From CAZMGV01 sp964621525 [NCBI: uncultured bacterium] (GTDB lineage Bacteria > JAGRBM01): a DNA stretch of 64,000 nucleotides. The DNA is taken from contig CAZUMS010000019.1 in assembly GCA_964621525.1 (NCBI GenBank), forward strand, positions 6,258 to 70,257, in the 5' to 3' direction. A model generated the notes under the pieces. It saw only the letters and a program-made list of their open reading frames with translations. It was not told the origin of the DNA and did no database searches. Positions 24,285 to 34,189 of this stretch are shown in pieces. The position numbers and the translations under genes are program-made. The first letter of the stretch is position 1. Every line of letters begins with the position of its first letter.

Positions 24285-24530
24285 ATGAAGGTGACCGTAT
24301 CTATCCCAGACGAGCTTTTCGAGGAGGCCGAGAAAGCCCTGAAACGGCAGGAGGTGTCCCGCAGCGAGTTTTATGCCGATTCGCTCCGGCGGCGCCTGAA
24401 TGACCTTTCGGATGAAGAAATCCGGCGCCGGATCGAGAGTGTATACGCCCGGCTGGACAAATCAGCTTCCGGCGCTGACCCAATGGCGGCTGAAGCCTCC
24501 AGACGTACGTTTAAAAGGACTGAGTGGTGA
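24285..24530 (+). CDS. Ribbon-helix-helix antitoxin (MazE-like)
   Basis: An 81-residue protein opening with the RHH pattern M-K-V-T-V-S-I-P-D-E-L-F-E-E-A-E, a strand and helix A, then S-R-S-E-F-Y-A-D-S-L-R-R-R-L, helix B. The C-terminal half is charged and likely disordered until it wraps the toxin. It should neutralise the MazF-type toxin encoded with a 4-nt overlap and repress the operon through the repeats upstream. ATG 24285 is preferred over the upstream frame start at 24246 because the RHH begins at once and the promoter lies between. Confidence 0.85.
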   Translation: MKVTVSIPDELFEEAEKALKRQEVSRSEFYADSLRRRLNDLSDEEIRRRIESVYARLDKSASGADPMAAEASRRTFKRTEW

Positions 24531-24871
24531 TTGCCCGGGGACAGATCTGGTGGGCTGATCTGGCTGAACCAGCAGGGTCCGAACCTGGATACAGTCGTCC
24601 GGTCGTCATTGTCCAGACTGACCGGCTGAACCGGACAGGACTTCGGACAACTCTGGCGGTCATGCTGACCTCCAATCTGCTGCTGGCCGAAATGCCTGGG
24701 AACGTGGTGATCCCGAGCAAGGACAGCGGGCTTCCCAAAGATTCGGTAGCTAATGTTTCCCAGATCTCGACTCTGGATCTGGAACAACTCCGCGATCTGG
24801 TGGGTACCGTTCCTCGACCGGTTCTGAAACGAATCGAGAGCGGACTCAGGTTTGCACTCGATCTTCCATAA
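24527..24871 (+). CDS. MazF/PemK-family endoribonuclease toxin
   Basis: About 114 residues of the MazF fold. Seen: R-G-Q-I-W-W-A-D-L at the N-terminus, S-R-P-V-V-I-V-Q-T-D (strand with the catalytic Arg), a central A-V-M-L-T-S-N-L strand and S-V-A-N-V-S-Q-I-S-T-L-D, a typical late motif. It cleaves mRNA at short specific sequences. GTG occurs at both 24524 and 24527; 24527 is better spaced (7 nt) from AAAAGGA and gives the usual GTGA overlap with the antitoxin stop. Confidence 0.87.
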   Translation: MIARGQIWWADLAEPAGSEPGYSRPVVIVQTDRLNRTGLRTTLAVMLTSNLLLAEMPGNVVIPSKDSGLPKDSVANVSQISTLDLEQLRDLVGTVPRPVLKRIESGLRFALDLP

Positions 24872-24883
24872 CCACCTCATGAT

Positions 24884-24911
24884 TTGACATATCCACCGGG
24901 TTCTCCATACT
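24884..24911 (+). promoter_or_regulatory. Candidate sigma70 promoter for ilvBN
   Basis: TTGACA (24884-24889), a 16-nt spacer and CATACT (24906-24911). It predicts a long leader of about 220 nt before ilvB. Confidence 0.55.
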
Positions 24912-24966
24912 TGGCCTGTCGCGTCGGGTGCCAGTCACATCCCGGACTTTCCCGATGCAGGCGATT

Positions 24967-25072
24967 CGGCGGCCGTCCGCCGACAACTACCGGAAGCAGC
25001 CAGAGACCCCACCACATCGGTCCTGGCAGCCGACGGGAGCGGACGGAAACGTCGGCCGGACTTAAATCCGGC
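24967..25072 (+). promoter_or_regulatory. Structured leader of ilvBN
   Basis: Three hairpins can form in the leader: 24967-24982 (CGGCGG/CCGCCG), 25029-25056 (GCCGACG/CGTCGGC) and 25055-25072 (GCCGGA/TCCGGC). The second and third share bases and compete. No T-box, no run of Leu/Val/Ile codons and no U-tract were seen, so the mechanism is open. Confidence 0.35.
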
Positions 25073-25136
25073 GGAAAAACCCAGTGAACCCCGCGTCCGG
25101 AGATCCCGGCACGGAGGCAGTCATGGAGGTGCAGCT

Positions 25137-26912
<1,776 letters not shown>

Positions 26913-26941
26913 ACCCGCAAATTTAGGCAGGACAATCCATC

Positions 26942-27487
26942 ATGCAGACGAACAAGCATACGCTGGCAGTACTGGTGCAGAATGAATTCGGCGTCCTCTC
27001 GCGCGTCGCCGGGCTGTTTTCGGCCCGGGGCTACAACATCGAGAGCCTCGCCGTGGCCGAAACCCTCGACCCCAGGGTATCCCGCATGACCATCGTCACG
27101 CGGGGCGAGGAGAAGATCATCGAGCAGATCACCAAGCAGCTGAACAAGCTGATCAGCGTGATCAAGGTGGTCGATCTGACCGAGCTCGAGCATGTGGAGC
27201 GCGAGATGGCGCTCATCAAGGTGCATGCCGAGGGCGACGGCCGTGCCGAAGTGCTCCGCATTTCCGATATTTTCCGTGGGAAGGTCGTGGACGTTTCGCC
27301 CAGCTCGTACACGTTCGAGTTCACGGGTGTCGAGGAAAAGATCAATGCGGTGGTGAACCTTCTGAAGCCGTTCGGCATCCGCGAGATCGTCCGGACGGGC
27401 AAGGTCGCCGTCGCCCGCGGAGCCGGAGCCTCCACCGAGACCCGCCGCCGGCCCCGGGATTCCGACCATGCCGACGAAGCGGCCTGA
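26942..27487 (+). CDS. ilvN: Acetolactate synthase, small (regulatory) subunit
   Basis: A 181-residue regulatory partner of IlvB giving valine feedback inhibition. The N-terminal ACT domain has [26 protein letters not shown]. The second half (E-R-E-M-A-L-I-K-V, then G-V-E-E-K-I-N-A) matches the ALS small-subunit C-domain. An Arg/Asp-rich tail follows. It lies 29 nt after ilvB with AGGCAGGA before ATG. ilvC and leuA are not in the window. Confidence 0.95.
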   Translation: MQTNKHTLAVLVQNEFGVLSRVAGLFSARGYNIESLAVAETLDPRVSRMTIVTRGEEKIIEQITKQLNKLISVIKVVDLTELEHVEREMALIKVHAEGDGRAEVLRISDIFRGKVVDVSPSSYTFEFTGVEEKINAVVNLLKPFGIREIVRTGKVAVARGAGASTETRRRPRDSDHADEAA

Positions 27488-27580
27488 GCCCGCCTTCCGC
27501 ACCCGTCCGGTCCCGCCTGGTTCGACAGCCGGGCCGGGACCGGCCATGCTTCCTCAAGCTGAGTGCCGGGAGGATCCATC

Positions 27581-28060
27581 ATGGCCGATGCACCCGCCGA
27601 CAAGCAGGGGTTCAAGTGCCGTCTCGTCTGGACGGGGGCCGCGAGCGGCAAACCGTTTACGTACGACACCTATTCCCGAGAGCACCGGATCGAGATCGAG
27701 GGGAAGGCCGTGGTGAACGCCAGCTCGGCGCCGTCGTTTATCGGCGATGCAAAGCTGCACAATCCGGAAGATTTCCTCATGTCGGCGGTGACGTCGTGCC
27801 ACTTCCTGACCTACATCGCCCTCTGCGCGAAGTCGCGCATCCAGGTGCTGGCTTACGAGGACAATCCCGAAGGATTCATCGAAAAGGTGGACGGGGTATT
27901 CCGCTTCACGAAGATCGTCCTGCACCCGAAGGTCGCTGTTGCGCCCGGTGCGGACACCGAACGGGCGAAATCGCTCCATGAGCGGGCCCATCACCACTGC
28001 ATCATCGCCAACTCGGTGAATTTCCCGGTCACGAACGAACCGGTGATCGTGACGGGCTGA
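27581..28060 (+). CDS. OsmC/Ohr-family peroxidase-like protein
   Basis: A 159-residue OsmC-fold protein. The first redox Cys is in A-V-T-S-C-H-F-L-T-Y and the second in H-H-H-C-I-I-A-N-S-V, the standard pair for thiol-dependent removal of organic hydroperoxides. L-H-N-P-E-D-F-L-M-S-A and a preceding Y-x-R-x-H-R-I segment are typical of the subgroup annotated as OsmC family. ATG 27581 follows GGGAGGAT; the upstream GTG at 27563 is less likely. It begins about 90 nt after ilvN and ends 4 nt from the convergent ntrC. Confidence 0.87.
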   Translation: MADAPADKQGFKCRLVWTGAASGKPFTYDTYSREHRIEIEGKAVVNASSAPSFIGDAKLHNPEDFLMSAVTSCHFLTYIALCAKSRIQVLAYEDNPEGFIEKVDGVFRFTKIVLHPKVAVAPGADTERAKSLHERAHHHCIIANSVNFPVTNEPVIVTG

Positions 28061-28064
28061 AGAA

Positions 28065-29513
28065 TCAGTCCTTCAGTCCCAGTTCCCTCAGCCGCTTTCT
28101 CAGGGTGTTCCGGTTGATGCCGAGTGTATCGGCCGCCCGGAGCTGGTTGGCGTGGAGCCGTTCGAGCACGAGCCGGAGGAGCGGGCGTTCCACCATTTCC
28201 AGGACCTCGTGATAGAGATTGCCGGGCTTGTTAAGATCGGTTTTGAGCAGCAGCCGGTTGATGTGCTGTTCGACAGTGTTTTCGAGCGACGCCTCGGCCG
28301 CCTCGGCGCCGGGAATGGGATCGGTGCTGAAGAACTGGATGATATCGTCCCGGCTGATGACGTTGCCGGAAGAGAGCAGCAGGGCGCGCTTCACGAGATT
28401 CTCGAGCTCGCGCACGTTGCCGGGGAACGAGTAGTTGCGCAGGGCTTCGACCGACTCGGGGGCGAGGTAGCGGTTGCCGAGGTTGAACTGGGCCGAATAC
28501 CGCTTGAGAAAGGCGTCGGCGAGCAGCGGAATATCCTCACGGCGCGCCCGGAGTGGCGGCACCTCGATCAGGATCACGTTCAGGCGGTAGTAAAGGTCCT
28601 CGCGGAACATCCGGTCACGGACCATCTCCGGCAGGTTCCGGTTCGTCGCCGTGATCAGGCGGACGTCCACCTTGATCGGCTTTTCGCCGCCCACCCGGTC
28701 GATGGTTCCGTCTTGCAGCACCCGCAGGAGCTTGGACTGAAGGTCCAGCGACATCTCGCCGATTTCGTCCAGAAAAAGCGTGCCGCTCGAGGCGAGCTCG
28801 AATTTGCCCTTGCGCTTGTCGGAGGCGCCGGTGAAAGCGCCCTTTTCGTGGCCGAAGAGTTCGCTTTCCAGAAGGTCTCTCGGGATCGCCGCCGCGTTGA
28901 CGGGGACGAACGGCTGTTCCGCCCGGGAGCTGTTCTGGTGAATCACCCGGGCGATCAGCTCCTTGCCGGTTCCCGACTCGCCGTGGATCAGCACGGCGGC
29001 GGTAGAGTCCGCCACCCGGCCGATCAGCTTGTAAATCTGCTGCATGGCGCCAGAGCGGCCGAGCAGGATCGGGCTGTCGGAGGAGGCCGGGGCGGACTCC
29101 TCGGTGGACGGAGGCGGCACGGCGGCGGTGGAGAGTTCCTTCTCCTTGCGGCGGCTGTCCAGTGCCCGCTGGGCGACGTTCTCCGCCTCGGTCAGGTCGA
29201 ACGGCTTCGTCAGGTAGTCGAACGCCCCGAGCTTCATTGCCTGCACGGCGTTCTGCATGGTGTTCTGGGCCGTCATGATGACGACCATCGGGGGGCGGGA
29301 GAGCTGGCGGCACCGCCCGAGGATGTCGAGGCCCGAGGGGCCGGGCATCTTCACGTCGAGGAACGCGATGGCATAATCACCCCCGTTCAGCTTGTTCCAG
29401 GCCTCGTTGCCGTCGCTGGCGTAATCGACGGCGTAGTGCTTCGCCTCGAGGGCCTTGCCCAGCACAAAACGCAGGCTCTGTTCATCGTCAGCGACAAGTA
29501 TTCGGGTTGCCAT
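28065..29513 (-). CDS. ntrC: Nitrogen regulation response regulator NtrC
   Basis: A 482-residue sigma54 activator. The receiver (1-120) has the acidic pair D9-D10, phosphoacceptor Asp53 and the T-K-P-F lysine motif. The AAA+ domain (about 145-385) shows the Walker A G-E-S-G-T-G-K-E, the sigma54-contact G-A-F-T-G-A and Walker B L-F-L-D-E-I-G-E. The Fis-type helix-turn-helix ends the protein with A-A-D-T-L-G-I-N-R-N-T-L-R-K-R-L. The receiver plus this C-terminus favour NtrC over other family members. Encoded 6 nt after ntrB on the same strand, downstream of dusB. Confidence 0.92.
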   Translation of the reverse strand: MATRILVADDEQSLRFVLGKALEAKHYAVDYASDGNEAWNKLNGGDYAIAFLDVKMPGPSGLDILGRCRQLSRPPMVVIMTAQNTMQNAVQAMKLGAFDYLTKPFDLTEAENVAQRALDSRRKEKELSTAAVPPPSTEESAPASSDSPILLGRSGAMQQIYKLIGRVADSTAAVLIHGESGTGKELIARVIHQNSSRAEQPFVPVNAAAIPRDLLESELFGHEKGAFTGASDKRKGKFELASSGTLFLDEIGEMSLDLQSKLLRVLQDGTIDRVGGEKPIKVDVRLITATNRNLPEMVRDRMFREDLYYRLNVILIEVPPLRARREDIPLLADAFLKRYSAQFNLGNRYLAPESVEALRNYSFPGNVRELENLVKRALLLSSGNVISRDDIIQFFSTDPIPGAEAAEASLENTVEQHINRLLLKTDLNKPGNLYHEVLEMVERPLLRLVLERLHANQLRAADTLGINRNTLRKRLRELGLKD

Positions 29514-29519
29514 GGCGAA

Positions 29520-30674
29520 TTAACCTTTCTTCTGGGTCCCTGCCTCGGGCAGATGGACGAAAAACGTGCTGCCTTCGCCGGGCTGCGAATTCACCGTCAG
29601 GAAGCCGTCATGCTCGCGCACGATCTGGTGGGCGGTGGCAAGGCCGAGGCCCGTGCCCTCGGGTTTTGTGGTGAAAAAAGGCGTGAACAGGCGGCCGAAG
29701 TTTTCCGGCGGAATACCCGTGCCCCGGTCCGTGACGGAAACCTCGATGAGGCGGCGGTAGGGGCGGCCCGTGCCCTGAAGCTCCCTGAACCGGAACGTGT
29801 TCACGAGGCGCGTGCCGATAATGACGGAGCGCCCTTCGGGCGATGCCTGCACGGCATTCTGGATCAGGTTGAGAAACACCTGTTTCAGCTGGTCGCCGTC
29901 GCCTGAAACAGGCGGCAGGCTCGGGTCGTATTCCCGGGCGAACTCCTGCGATGGCCGGGCGAGCCTTACGAGCTGGATCGTCTCGTCCAGGATCTGGTGG
30001 ATGTTGATCTCGGTATTGCGGACCGGCTGGTGCTTGCTGAACCGGAGCAAACGCTCGATGAGCCCGTTCACCCGTTCCACTTCCCGGCGGATGATCTGGA
30101 GGGCCTCGCGTCCTGTATCCGAAAGGCTCGCTTCCCGGAGCAGAAGCTGTCCGGCTCCGGCGATACCGCCCAGCGGGTTCTTGATCTCGTGGGCGAGACC
30201 CGCGGCGATAGTGCCCATGGAGGCCAGCCGGTCGCTCCGGACGAGATCACGTTCGAACTCCACCGACCGGGTACGGTCGATGATCGTGACTGTCGTTCCC
30301 CGGCGGCGGCCCTCATCGTTGTTGAGCGGCGTCACCTTGATCGTGACGGGAATGCGGTCGCGCAGGCCCGGCCGGTCGGGCGGAAACTCCAGCGTCGCGC
30401 TCCGGTCGGCGAGGCTGATCCCCTGGTCCATGGACGTGGCGATCATCGCATTCAGTGCGGGCTGCCCGGTCGCGTCCGAGAAATGGCGGTTCACGGTGCT
30501 CTGCCGGGAGATGCCGAGGAGTTTTTCCCCGGCATCGTTCAGGTATTCCACCTCGCCACTGTCGTCGAGCACGAGAACGCCATCCTCGAAGCTGTCCAGG
30601 ATGACGCGCCAGTCGACCCCCCGGATCGGGCCGGTGCTGAAGCCTCCCGTGCCGCGTCGCGGTTTACTCGGCAT
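29520..30674 (-). CDS. ntrB: Nitrogen regulation sensor kinase NtrB
   Basis: A 384-residue cytoplasmic histidine kinase without membrane segments, as expected of NtrB. A PAS domain (about 22-130) is followed by the HisKA motif G-L-A-H-E-I-K-N-P-L-G-G (phospho-His) and a HATPase domain with the N box L-I-Q-N-A-V-Q-A-S, G1 D-R-G-T-G-I-P, the F box and G2 G-T-G-L-G-L-A. It phosphorylates NtrC under nitrogen limitation, normally controlled by PII (GlnB), not found here. Its start overlaps dusB by 11 nt. Confidence 0.9.
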   Translation of the reverse strand: MPSKPRRGTGGFSTGPIRGVDWRVILDSFEDGVLVLDDSGEVEYLNDAGEKLLGISRQSTVNRHFSDATGQPALNAMIATSMDQGISLADRSATLEFPPDRPGLRDRIPVTIKVTPLNNDEGRRRGTTVTIIDRTRSVEFERDLVRSDRLASMGTIAAGLAHEIKNPLGGIAGAGQLLLREASLSDTGREALQIIRREVERVNGLIERLLRFSKHQPVRNTEINIHQILDETIQLVRLARPSQEFAREYDPSLPPVSGDGDQLKQVFLNLIQNAVQASPEGRSVIIGTRLVNTFRFRELQGTGRPYRRLIEVSVTDRGTGIPPENFGRLFTPFFTTKPEGTGLGLATAHQIVREHDGFLTVNSQPGEGSTFFVHLPEAGTQKKG

Positions 30675-31752
30675 AGGCGGAGCAGTCCTCGGGGGTTTCT
30701 TCCGGAGGCTGGGGTTCTCCGGACCAGGGGTTGCCGCCGGCAGTCTCCAGCGTGTCGAAATACTCGTTCAGGGTCTGCTGCACGTCCGCCTGCCGGGTGA
30801 AGCCGAAGGCCTTCGCCCGGAGCGCCGCTGAATTCCTGAGCCCTTTCGTGTACCAGCCGATGTGCTTGCGGAACATCCGGACGCCGCGTTCCTCGCCGTA
30901 GAGCGAGCAGCTTCCGTCCAGGTGTTCCATCATCGTCTGGCGGACTTCGCCGAGCCGGGGCCGGCCGGGATCCTTCTCCCCGCGGAGCAGGGCCGCGGCC
31001 CTGCGGAAAATCCACGGATTCCCCTGGGCGCCGCGGGCGAGGTAGCACCCGTCGATACCGGTGGTCCCTTTCATGCGCTGCACGTCGCCCGGCGTGAACA
31101 GGTCGCCGCTCCCGAAGACCGGGAGCTTCGCGATCTCCTTCGCGTCCCTGAGGTAATCCCAGTTCGCCTTGCCGGTATATTGCTGGGCACGGGTGCGCGG
31201 ATGGAACGCGATGGCGTCCAGGCCCTCTTCGCCGGCGATTCGGACGACCTCGCGGAAGACCAGCGAGTTGGCATCCCAGCCCGCGCGGATCTTGCAGGTA
31301 AAGGTGCCGCCGACCGCTTTCCGCATGGCGCCGAAAATGTCCCCGATCAGCTTGAGATCCTTCAGGAGGCCCGAACCCGCCTCGTGGTTCGCGACTTTCG
31401 GCACCGGGCAGCCCATGTTGAGGTCAATCCAGCGGGTGCCGAGATCTTCGAGGAGCCTTGCGGCGGAGGCGAGCGTTTCCGGATCGCCCCCGAATATCTG
31501 TACGGCCAGCGGCGAATCGTCGGCCGCCGTTCGGAGCAGGTCGAAAGTCTTCTTCGAATCGTGCATCAGGGCGACGCTGCTCACCATTTCCGTGAAGCAG
31601 ACGGCCGCCCCCTCTTTGCGGGATACCCGGCGCGTGGCCAAGTCCGTCACACCGCACATGGGCGCGAGCACCAGATTGCCCGAAACTTCCACCTTGCCGA
31701 TCTTGTGAATCTGCGAGATGGTGGACTTTTCTTGTGCTGCTTCTCTAGTCAT
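30664..31752 (-). CDS. dusB: tRNA-dihydrouridine synthase, DusB/NifR3 family
   Basis: A 362-residue FMN enzyme reducing uridine in tRNA. Seen: L-A-P-M-C-G-V-T-D at the barrel start, W-I-D-L-N-M-G-C-P-V-P-K-V, the catalytic Cys in the segment just after it, and K-I-R-A-G-W-D. The C-terminal helical tRNA-binding part is present and ends acidic. First gene of a dusB-ntrB-ntrC operon, the same order as nifR3-ntrB-ntrC in Rhodobacter and Azospirillum. Confidence 0.92.
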   Translation of the reverse strand: MTREAAQEKSTISQIHKIGKVEVSGNLVLAPMCGVTDLATRRVSRKEGAAVCFTEMVSSVALMHDSKKTFDLLRTAADDSPLAVQIFGGDPETLASAARLLEDLGTRWIDLNMGCPVPKVANHEAGSGLLKDLKLIGDIFGAMRKAVGGTFTCKIRAGWDANSLVFREVVRIAGEEGLDAIAFHPRTRAQQYTGKANWDYLRDAKEIAKLPVFGSGDLFTPGDVQRMKGTTGIDGCYLARGAQGNPWIFRRAAALLRGEKDPGRPRLGEVRQTMMEHLDGSCSLYGEERGVRMFRKHIGWYTKGLRNSAALRAKAFGFTRQADVQQTLNEYFDTLETAGGNPWSGEPQPPEETPEDCSAYAE

Positions 31753-31786
31753 CCAATTTGTGCCGATCTTCGCCTTAAACGTATAA

Positions 31787-31815
31787 ATAATGAAGAATTA
31801 ACTGGAAAAGGGCAA
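31787..31815 (-). promoter_or_regulatory. Candidate promoter for dusB-ntrB-ntrC
   Basis: Minus strand TTGCCC (31815-31810), a 17-nt spacer and CATTAT (31792-31787), giving a leader of about 28 nt. Confidence 0.4.
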
Positions 31816-31933
31816 TTGCATAGCAAATGAGCAGCCCATGAAATGAGCAAGCCGCGTCTTCTATAAGGATTCGCGTTTTGCCGCAAGAAGTCAATGTATA
31901 CCCACAAAAACCGTTCTCCGTTAAAAGCAAATT

Positions 31934-31956
31934 TAACCAATTATATCAATTGGTTA
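31934..31956. promoter_or_regulatory. Perfect inverted repeat, possible operator
   Basis: TAACCAATT and AATTGGTTA, 9-bp perfect arms around ATATC, in the AT-rich divergent region. Too AT-rich and without a U-run for a terminator; a dimeric regulator site is more likely. Confidence 0.45.
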
Positions 31957-32097
31957 GATAAAACGTGGGTCCCCCATCCCTTGCTCTGGACGCAGGTGTT
32001 ATTTATCGTCTTGACCCTAACCGGTCGATGAGGGAGGGTGTGGGCCTGCCGGTGGAGGATCCCGGTCGATTCCGGGTTTCCAGGGGGAATAACCGTC

Positions 32098-32379
32098 ATG
32101 TCCCGCTTCGATGATCTGATGAACAACCTCATGAGTAACGATGCCGACGCCCACCGCTCCGAAGCAGAGGGACAGACGCTCGGCGAACTGTGGGAGCGGA
32201 TCCGCCGGATGGAACCCGCGACCGCACTCCTTGCGGCCCCGTTCCTGTTCATGACCGCCGGTATCGCCGTCCTCGGCCTGCTGGCGGCGGCGATTTTTGG
32301 CGGTGCGGCGCTGGTGCTGCTCGAGGCCATTCTCGGCGGACGCCGTCCGGCCGGGCAGACTTCCCACACCTTTCACTGA
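32098..32379 (+). CDS. Small membrane protein of unknown function
   Basis: A 93-residue protein. The first 38 residues are polar (M-S-R-F-D-D-L-M-N-N-L) and residues about 41-75 form one long or two closely spaced hydrophobic helices rich in Ala/Leu/Gly. A short basic tail follows. I recognise no family. ATG 32098 has CAGGGGGA upstream and is preferred to the open frame from 32038. The next gene starts 15 nt later, so an operon is likely. Confidence 0.62.
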   Translation: MSRFDDLMNNLMSNDADAHRSEAEGQTLGELWERIRRMEPATALLAAPFLFMTAGIAVLGLLAAAIFGGAALVLLEAILGGRRPAGQTSHTFH

Positions 32380-32394
32380 TTTCCGGGAGCCGGT

Positions 32395-33021
32395 TTGGCG
32401 TTCGTGTCTCCCTATCCCGGTCTTTCACCGGACCTCGTGGTTTCCCATTTCCCGTTTGCTTCAAGCGAACCGGCGGTCGTGCTGGAGCTGAACAGCGGCG
32501 GCCCGCTCTGGACTGCGGCGCTCCTGGAGCCGCTTCCGTCAGCCCGTTTTCTCGTGTTCGCGAAAGACGCTGCCGCCGAGGAGGCTGCCCGTGCCGCCGT
32601 ACCGGGGGATCGGGTGCGGTTTCTCCGCGCGGACTGGCGCTCGGGTGCCTGGGAGACGAAGCTCCCCGCCGGGTTTCACGCGGCACTCGTTCCGTTCGTC
32701 GCGGCCGGCGAAACGGATACGGACCAGCAGATCCTCATCGGCCGCCTCTCGGGCAAGCTGCGCGAAGGTGGAATGCTGTTCTGGGGCGGCGAGGTTCGGG
32801 CCGCGCTGCCGGAGCAGGAAGCCGATTACGAACGCCGCCTCCGGGACTACCGGGCCCGTGCGGGACTCGCGCTCCCGGTGCCGGAGGCATCCTCTGGCGG
32901 AGTCCGCCGCCCGAAGTGGGAGCAGCTCCGCCGGTGGATCGAAAGCGCCTCGCTCTCCAACGTGGACCTGCTCTGGAAGCAGGAACTGGCGGCGGTGATC
33001 ACCGCCATGAAACGGGTGTGA
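32395..33021 (+). CDS. Degenerate class I methyltransferase-like protein
   Basis: A 208-residue protein. V-V-L-E-L-N-S-G-G-P-L-W occupies the place of SAM motif I (E-x-G-x-G-x-G), but with the glycines mostly lost. A strand F-L-V-F-A-K-D plus R-V-R-F-L-R-A-D-W fits motifs II-III. The C-terminal S-L-S-N-V-D-L-L-W-K-Q-E-L-A-A-V-I resembles the closing strands of Methyltransf_25-type proteins. Likely descended from a methyltransferase; SAM binding is doubtful. TTG 32395 has GGGAG 6 nt upstream. Followed 4 nt later by the membrane protein gene. Confidence 0.6.
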   Translation: MAFVSPYPGLSPDLVVSHFPFASSEPAVVLELNSGGPLWTAALLEPLPSARFLVFAKDAAAEEAARAAVPGDRVRFLRADWRSGAWETKLPAGFHAALVPFVAAGETDTDQQILIGRLSGKLREGGMLFWGGEVRAALPEQEADYERRLRDYRARAGLALPVPEASSGGVRRPKWEQLRRWIESASLSNVDLLWKQELAAVITAMKRV

Positions 33022-33025
33022 TCCG

Positions 33026-34174
33026 GTGACGAGGATGGAGCGGATATTTGCGACGGCCGGGCTGTTCTGGCTCCTGTCGGCCGCGCTTCTCGGTTTCTCC
33101 ATCGTGATCTTCGGCCGGGAAACCCTGCCCGCGATTGCCCTCAAGTTCCATATTCACGCCGCCGTACTGGGCGGGGTTCTGCACCTGTGGGTGGCGCTGC
33201 TTTCCGAGCGGACGGGCGGGCTGTTCAGCCGCCGGGCGTGGGGCATTCTCCTGCTTGGCCTCTCGCACGGAGCGCTGGCCGGCTTCGCCGGAGGACTCCT
33301 GTGGCGGTACGAGCTGGTGCCGGCGGGGGCAACCTGCCTCGTGTTGTGGCTGATCGCTACGGGAATCCTTGCCTGGCGCGCATTTATCCGGAACGGAGGC
33401 TTTCGCCCCGGTTTCCCCGGTCTGCGGCCGCATGCCGGTACGCTGCTCCTGGCCACGGGCGCGCTGGTTTCGCTGGGCGGCGCCGCCTGGATGGCGTTCG
33501 AGCTGTGGAGTTCGGGTTTCCGGTTCGAGACGAAAACGGCGCACACGATGACAGGGCTGTTCGGCGGGCTGCTGCTCGCCGCCTTTTCCGTGGACCATAT
33601 CCCCTCACCGGGCGAGCCTCCGTTTGTCCGGAGCTGGCAGCCTGCGGCCGAACTGCTGCTGGCGCTCGCTGCATCGGCAGGGGCCGCCGTGCTCGCCTGG
33701 TTCGGACAGGCGGACCGCATGGTCGTTCCGGTCTATCTGCTGGGGGCGCTGGCATTCCTGCACCTTCTGGCCGTGCTGCCCCGGAGGTCCGGCGAGCAGT
33801 ACACGGCCTGGGCGATCGGAATTCTCTTTCTCGCCTCGGCGGTGCTTCTCTACCGGTATCACGCCGCCGGAAACGACGACGTGCGCCGGGCGGCCCATCA
33901 TGCGCTCGTGCTGGGGTTCGTCCTTCCGCTCCTGCTCGGCCATGCCTACGGCGCGGCCGGAGCCCCCGGAGCTTCGGCGGTACTCTCCATCCGTTCTCTC
34001 ACGGGCGGGGCGGGGCTGCTCGTCTGCGGGTTTATTCTCCGGGCGGCGGGGCTCGCGGCGGCCGATCCCTTGCTGACGGTGGCGGGTGCGGTCATCGTGG
34101 TGTCGCTGGTCACCGGCATCAAGGTGTTTTTCGAATCGGCCGAGGCGGAGCTTCCGCCTTCACGGGGTTTCTGA
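33026..34174 (+). CDS. Multi-pass membrane protein with NnrS-like histidine motifs
   Basis: A 382-residue integral protein with about 11-12 membrane helices. Histidines recur within helices: K-F-H-I-H-A-A-V-L-G-G-V-L-H-L-W, T-K-T-A-H-T-M-T-G-L-F-G-G and A-H-H-A-L-V-L-G-F-V-L-P-L-L-L-G-H-A. The last resembles the H-A-L-x-x-G-F-x-x-x-x-x-G-H motif of NnrS, a haem/copper membrane protein of nitric oxide stress. The assignment is tentative. GTG 33026 follows the methyltransferase-like gene by 4 nt, and the acyltransferase follows, suggesting one operon. Confidence 0.6.
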   Translation: MTRMERIFATAGLFWLLSAALLGFSIVIFGRETLPAIALKFHIHAAVLGGVLHLWVALLSERTGGLFSRRAWGILLLGLSHGALAGFAGGLLWRYELVPAGATCLVLWLIATGILAWRAFIRNGGFRPGFPGLRPHAGTLLLATGALVSLGGAAWMAFELWSSGFRFETKTAHTMTGLFGGLLLAAFSVDHIPSPGEPPFVRSWQPAAELLLALAASAGAAVLAWFGQADRMVVPVYLLGALAFLHLLAVLPRRSGEQYTAWAIGILFLASAVLLYRYHAAGNDDVRRAAHHALVLGFVLPLLLGHAYGAAGAPGASAVLSIRSLTGGAGLLVCGFILRAAGLAAADPLLTVAGAVIVVSLVTGIKVFFESAEAELPPSRGF

Positions 34175-34189
34175 ACCGGCAGGAAGTTC

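Larger units (their letters stand above)
31753..32097. other. AT-rich divergent intergenic region upstream of dusB
   Basis: 345 nt without a gene, clearly richer in A/T than the rest. It holds a minus-strand promoter candidate for dusB-ntrBC (31787-31815) and a perfect 9-bp inverted repeat (31934-31956). A weak plus-strand TTGCTC/TATCGT pair near 31980-32010 could serve the small membrane protein gene. Confidence 0.5.

Noticed and set aside
24872-25136. T-box or leader-peptide attenuator before ilvB
   Set aside because: No T-box sequence, no codon run for branched-chain amino acids and no terminator U-tract.
32038-32097. Upstream ATG at 32038 as start of the small membrane protein
   Set aside because: No ribosome-binding site, and the extra residues look unlike coding sequence; ATG 32098 has CAGGGGGA before it.
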